A program made the position numbers and the translations under genes. The notes beneath the pieces were generated by a model. The model was given only the letters and a program-made list of their open reading frames with translations. It did no database searches and was not told where the DNA came from. Positions 59,851-64,000 of a stretch of 64,000 nt of DNA are shown here, in pieces. How positions within the stretch are numbered: the first letter of the stretch is position 1; each line of letters starts with the position of its first letter. The DNA comes from Lutjanus erythropterus (taxonomy: Eukaryota > Chordata > Actinopteri > Lutjaniformes > Lutjanidae), in NCBI GenBank assembly GCA_020091685.1, contig CM034606.1, positions 21,902,695 to 21,966,694 on the forward strand, given 5' to 3'.

Positions 59851-60539
59851 AGATCAGTGGTTTGTAACCTCGGGGTGTGGACGGAGATGACCCTGCTCTC
59901 ACTGCTGTGTGGATGCACTTTGATGAGGTGTGCAGGGACCATGATCTGTCTGATTTTTGTTTTTATATTCACAAAAAGGGTCTCTGATATTTCCTGATTC
60001 CTACTAAATACCTTGACCTTCCATTAGGCCTACTAGTATGCTGGACAGTCGTTAATTTTCTAATTAGTGGCTCTAACCTCAAACAGCACCTTTTTACATT
60101 TACAGGTTTGCTTGACTTAATTTATATTTTGTTTTCTTTGGTTTGCTAACTTACCTTATTATTAACTTAACTTATTATTACCTAGTGGTAGCAGAAATGT
60201 ATTATTGCAGACCCAGATTCATGATCCAATTTTATTATTTTTAATTTTATCAATAAAGCACTTTACAAGTCCTTTGGTTTCTAAAATGAATTAGATCATA
60301 GCTTCAGGTATGAGTATGGGGACCTCCAGAAGTCTGTAGCATTCTGCCAAGGGGTCCGTGAAAAGTTTTCATTTTCATTAATTTAAATGATCTTTGTAAA
60401 TGTAACATATTGTAAATGTATTTATTTATTTAGAAAAGGCATCATGATAGCCTGTATTTATCTATGTTCTTTTTTGCAAATATAGGCTTATTGTTTTTAA
60501 CATGTTTTTATTAGCCCTTATATTTTCTTTCATTTACAT

Positions 60540-60578
<39 letters not shown>

Positions 60579-61195
60579 CTTATATTTTTTATTGTGCGCT
60601 ATTTAAAATAATCAGAAACAAACAAACTCTCTTGCTGACATGTTGCAAATATTTTTAATACATGTCTAATATCTTTCTAGTACATTGCTCTTGAGTAGTT
60701 ATTTCACATAGCTGAATAGAAATGTGGAAAAATAGGCAAATCAATCAAAGGGACATGCATGGGGGAGCTGGTATATTTTCTTTGCCTGAGAAAAAAAAAA
60801 CACAGAACGTCTGAATTGGATGAATTAAAGTCTTTCAAAAAAAAAAAAAAAAATGGAAATTGTTTTATTATAAGTTGCACTGTGAGAGACCTTTCATGGA
60901 AGCACGATGTTTAGATAGGGTCATGAGTGAAAATGTCTATGGTCCTCATCTTATCCTGACCTCAGATCAACAGCGCCCTCTACAGGCCTGGTTTATCCTA
61001 TAGTCAGCTGAAAGCGAAAGAGAACCTTGTGGGCTTCTCGGGCTCCTGTAGGAGATTCCCTTTCCCCCCGTCTCTTTCTCTTCACAGTCACAGCATGGAT
61101 CCACTGTCCAACTTTATTTCGGTGTTTTAGTGTTAGTTTCGTACTGCCGTGTGATTGACGGTCTTCATCTGGACTCAGTAACCTACCAGGACGCC

Positions 61196-64000
61196 ATGTT
61201 TACCACCACTGGCTCCCGGGGCCTCTGTAAGTATCCCGGATCCTCCGTTAAACGACAGCCGGGTAGCCGCTGCCCTCTCACCGCTGCTCCTGTTGGTTTC
61301 AACGGTAACGGCTAGCTAAGCTAACTGGTCTTAGCATTCCGCTGTCATTCATTTACAAGAGGCAGTATCTGTCACTTACAGCTGTGTTTAGCTATAGCGA
61401 CCAACAACCCAACGTTTCAGCTTCCTTTTACAGTCAGTCAGTTATTTCGACTAAGGCGTCACTGTTAAAAATAATCGTTTTTTAAAGGGCATCCTCTGAA
61501 TAACCAGCTAATTTTGCATTACTGAGGGGTAGGGCATGGATGTGTCTTCCTGCCTCGATATACAAATTAGCTGCGTCTCTTTCGTCCATCAACACACCTT
61601 TTTCCTAATGTACCTGAAAATATGCAAAGCTGCTCACTGAGGGAGGCGACAGTGTCACTGTCGTTGTAAACTATTTATTGTGTGTATGTGTGTGTATACA
61701 GACAAGGCTCCACTGTCTAAAGGCCTCCTGCTGGTTCTCAATGGGCTGACTGTGATGCTCACCCTGCTGCCACAGTACCAGGACCTGTTCGTGTACAACC
61801 TCCAGGCTGTCACACAGCAGCACCAGGTACGTCTCCTCCAGTATCTGGCTGTGTGTACAGATGTGAGAGACTCAAACCGACCCCCAGTATCTTTAGGTCG
61901 TCCCACATTATTCTGCTTTTAAACACCGTAGACACACACATTGTTTTCCTTGGAGAGAAGAGTACAGTAACCATCATCAGAACAAGGGTTTTCAAAAAAG
62001 ACCAGGATTCACGTTGGCTTAGACCCAGTCCAGCAGGGAAAATAAGCTTTTAAAACAGAGACCTCATGATAGACTGATTTAATTGGCCGACTGATTAATC
62101 AGGCTGATTTTCTGGCATTTTGAGATAATCAGCATCAGCCAGTTCTCAATCTCACAATGTTGATAAACAAAAAAATGTCTGCAGACTAGTGGTGTCATGA
62201 TTTCTATTTTAAATCGAACATGGATTGAAATCAAAAGCAGGATTGACAATCCTCCCTGTATATTTTTTCTGCTGCAAAACACTGTTAACTATTAGCTATA
62301 ACTCAAATAGCTAATAGTGTTGCTATAAACAGCCTCAATTTTCTTCACCTTCATCTTTCATAAATGTTAATACGTTTCTCCCATCCTAAATGACAGCAAA
62401 TATAATCTTAAACTGTTACTGGCTCGTGTAAAATGTATATTATGTTATAATGTATATGAATGTATTTGATTGGAATGTGTATGCAATAATGGGGTTGTAC
62501 ATAATTTCTTTGATTTGATGTCAGCATTATAGTGACCATCATCTGTCCTGCTGAGTAAATATCTGCATTGACCATTGGAAAACCATCCCCAGTCTTTCCA
62601 TGTTGTTGTAAAAATGACTGAAAATACATATTTGACCATTTGCCAATACCATTTTAACTCAAGCTAGCTTTTAGCAGAACTTTAAACCACATTTCATGGT
62701 GTTCACCACCAAATGGCATTTGCACAGTTTTCATGATGTTGACTCTGTTATCAAGTGACCCATTTAACCTAAGGAACCACATGATAACAGGATTAATCAG
62801 TGAAGTGTAGTGTGAACTACATCACTGAAACTGTAAGTACCCTGGAGAATGAACCCAAGAAACTGACAACATCAGCTGTTCATGATCAGCGGACCAAAGC
62901 CGGTCACAGCATCAACTGGTACAGGACACAAAGGTCATGAAGCCCATTCACACCTGATTATGGATTGCACTCTCAACTTTATACACAACCACCTGTTCTC
63001 ATGTAACCCAAGTTCCATACTTAAGTCAAATAATGACATGTGAGCCAGTTCCATTTATGGTGAAGACCATGAGATGCAGTTTAAAAGCTACTAAGTGGAC
63101 CTACATTTAATATTATTTTGTCAAACTGTTGTAAAAATGATTTGATATTGAAATGTAGTGTTTCTTGGTGGGTCTGATATGTGAGGGAGGGCATAACATG
63201 TAGATTATAAACACTGTGTTATTAGAAAAGATTGTTACACAAAGTTATTATGTAGTCTGTCTTCTGCTGTGCGTTGGGTGTATGTGTGTATGAAAAACTT
63301 TTTTCTTCCCCTGTGCTGCAGGTGTGGAGGTTTTTGTTGGGCAGGCTGGTCTGTCTGGACGTGAAGGACGCCTTCTGTAGCAGCCTGCTCATCTACAACT
63401 TCCGAATCTTTGAGAGGAGGTTTGGCACCAGGAAGTTTGCTGTAAGTACCAAAACCATTGAAAGATGAATATGGATATAAATCCAATAGAAATTTAATAA
63501 ACTATGTGGTATTCTTAGCTGAACTAGATTGGCTCAAAACTTACATATGGATGGATTTAATGTGATGATTGCCATTTCACACAGAGTCACACATCAAACT
63601 ACTACAGTAGCAGTCTATGGCAAAACAAGCACTTTAAGTAGACTATTAGTGGCTGTCCCTCAATACCGGACCAATTTCTAAAATTTTTGTACCCGTTAGT
63701 CACATAGACACAAAAACACAACTTTAAATTACCCTAACAACTTGTAGCAATTTCATCTTTTAGGGAAGAGGACAGACAAGTTCCTCATCTGGCATAAAGC
63801 AGTTCTCATTAACTTGCTGTGTAAACAAATAAAAATATTTGTTACTGACTTTGTAGGGAAATGTTCGGAGAGATGGACAAGACTTTCGTTTTCTTGGTAT
63901 GTGTAGTTCTAACAATCTCCTCAATTTCAGTCCTTCCTTTTGGGTACTTGGTGTCTCTCTGCACTGTTGGACTTCCTGCTGGCCCAGGCTTTCCAGTTTC
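61196..64000 (+). CDS. ubac2: ubac2, ubiquitin-associated domain-containing protein 2, first four exons, 3' part outside window
   Basis: UBAC2 is an ER-membrane rhomboid pseudoprotease-like protein with a C-terminal UBA domain; it tethers UBXD8/FAF2 and takes part in ER-associated degradation. Exons are 61196-61226, 61702-61826, 63322-63441 and 63931 to the edge, joined in phases 1, 0, 0. The protein begins MFTTTGSRGLYKAPLSKGLL (human MFTSTGSSGLYKAPLSKSLL). Residues 18-33 are a first membrane segment. Exon 3 holds LVCLDVKDAFCSSLLIYNFR, then IFERRFGTRKFA, almost identical to human. Exon 4 starts a second membrane segment, SFLLGTWCLSALLDFLLAQA. The UBA domain lies beyond the window. Its 5' UTR probably begins near 61010-61080. 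Confidence 0.95.
61827..63321 (+). other. ubac2 intron 2
   Basis: AT-rich non-coding sequence. Stretches at 62080-62160 (GACTGATTAATCAGGCTGAT) and 62184-62260 (GTGTCATGATTTCTATTTTA) look like fragments of old teleost repeats. No RNA gene or nested gene was seen. Confidence 0.4.

Larger units (their letters stand above)
56191..61000. other. Intergenic region between dach1 and ubac2
   Basis: No exon was recognised. It holds a (GT)19 microsatellite (56367-56404), an ACTTGAGTA-type teleost repeat (about 56790-57480), a weak SINE-like head (about 59729-59850), a degenerate hAT relative (about 60310-60815) and a TA run (60541-60578). The 59230-59630 part is repeat-free and might be conserved. Confidence 0.5.

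Noticed and set aside
1-64000. CRISPR arrays, prophage, operons or toxin systems
   Set aside because: The window is vertebrate nuclear DNA with spliced genes, and none of these structures is present.

Overview
This is vertebrate nuclear DNA, almost certainly from a teleost fish. The genes are split into many short exons with GT/AG introns. The introns and gaps are AT-rich and full of CA/TG microsatellites and short DNA-transposon relics of kinds I recognise from teleost genomes. No bacterial, viral or CRISPR-like content was seen.

Five protein-coding genes can be read. From left to right they are: the 3' end of dis3 (+, exosome ribonuclease, stop at 960); a complete bora (-, coding 7583 to 2774, 554 aa, activator of Aurora A and Plk1); a complete mzt1 (+, 8299-9989, 73 aa, gamma-tubulin ring complex subunit); a complete dach1 (+, 21461-55635, 11 coding exons, 619 aa, Ski/Dachshund corepressor); and the 5' end of ubac2 (+, from 61196 to the window edge, ER rhomboid-like protein). 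The block dis3-bora-mzt1-dach1 keeps the order and relative orientation of human 13q21-q22. ubac2 lies far from DACH1 on human chromosome 13 (13q32), so its position here is a fish-specific arrangement or an ancient one lost in mammals.

bora and mzt1 are head to head and share a short promoter with three CCAAT boxes, the first two exactly 32 bp apart, as expected for cell-cycle genes. The roughly 11.5 kb gap before dach1 and the dach1 introns hold no further genes. They hold microsatellites, candidate conserved regulatory blocks (homeodomain and octamer motifs) and a dense set of mobile-element relics.

Several relics can be defined by sequence alone: a hAT-like element with a perfect 8-bp target duplication nested inside an older repeat; two hAT-like elements inserted side by side with three related 8-bp duplications; a Harbinger-like and a TTAA-type MITE in bora introns; and three copies of a repeat whose unit carries perfect palindromic oestrogen-response-element consensus sites. 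I found no new gene system. The most interesting non-genic signal is this nuclear-receptor-site repeat around and within dach1.
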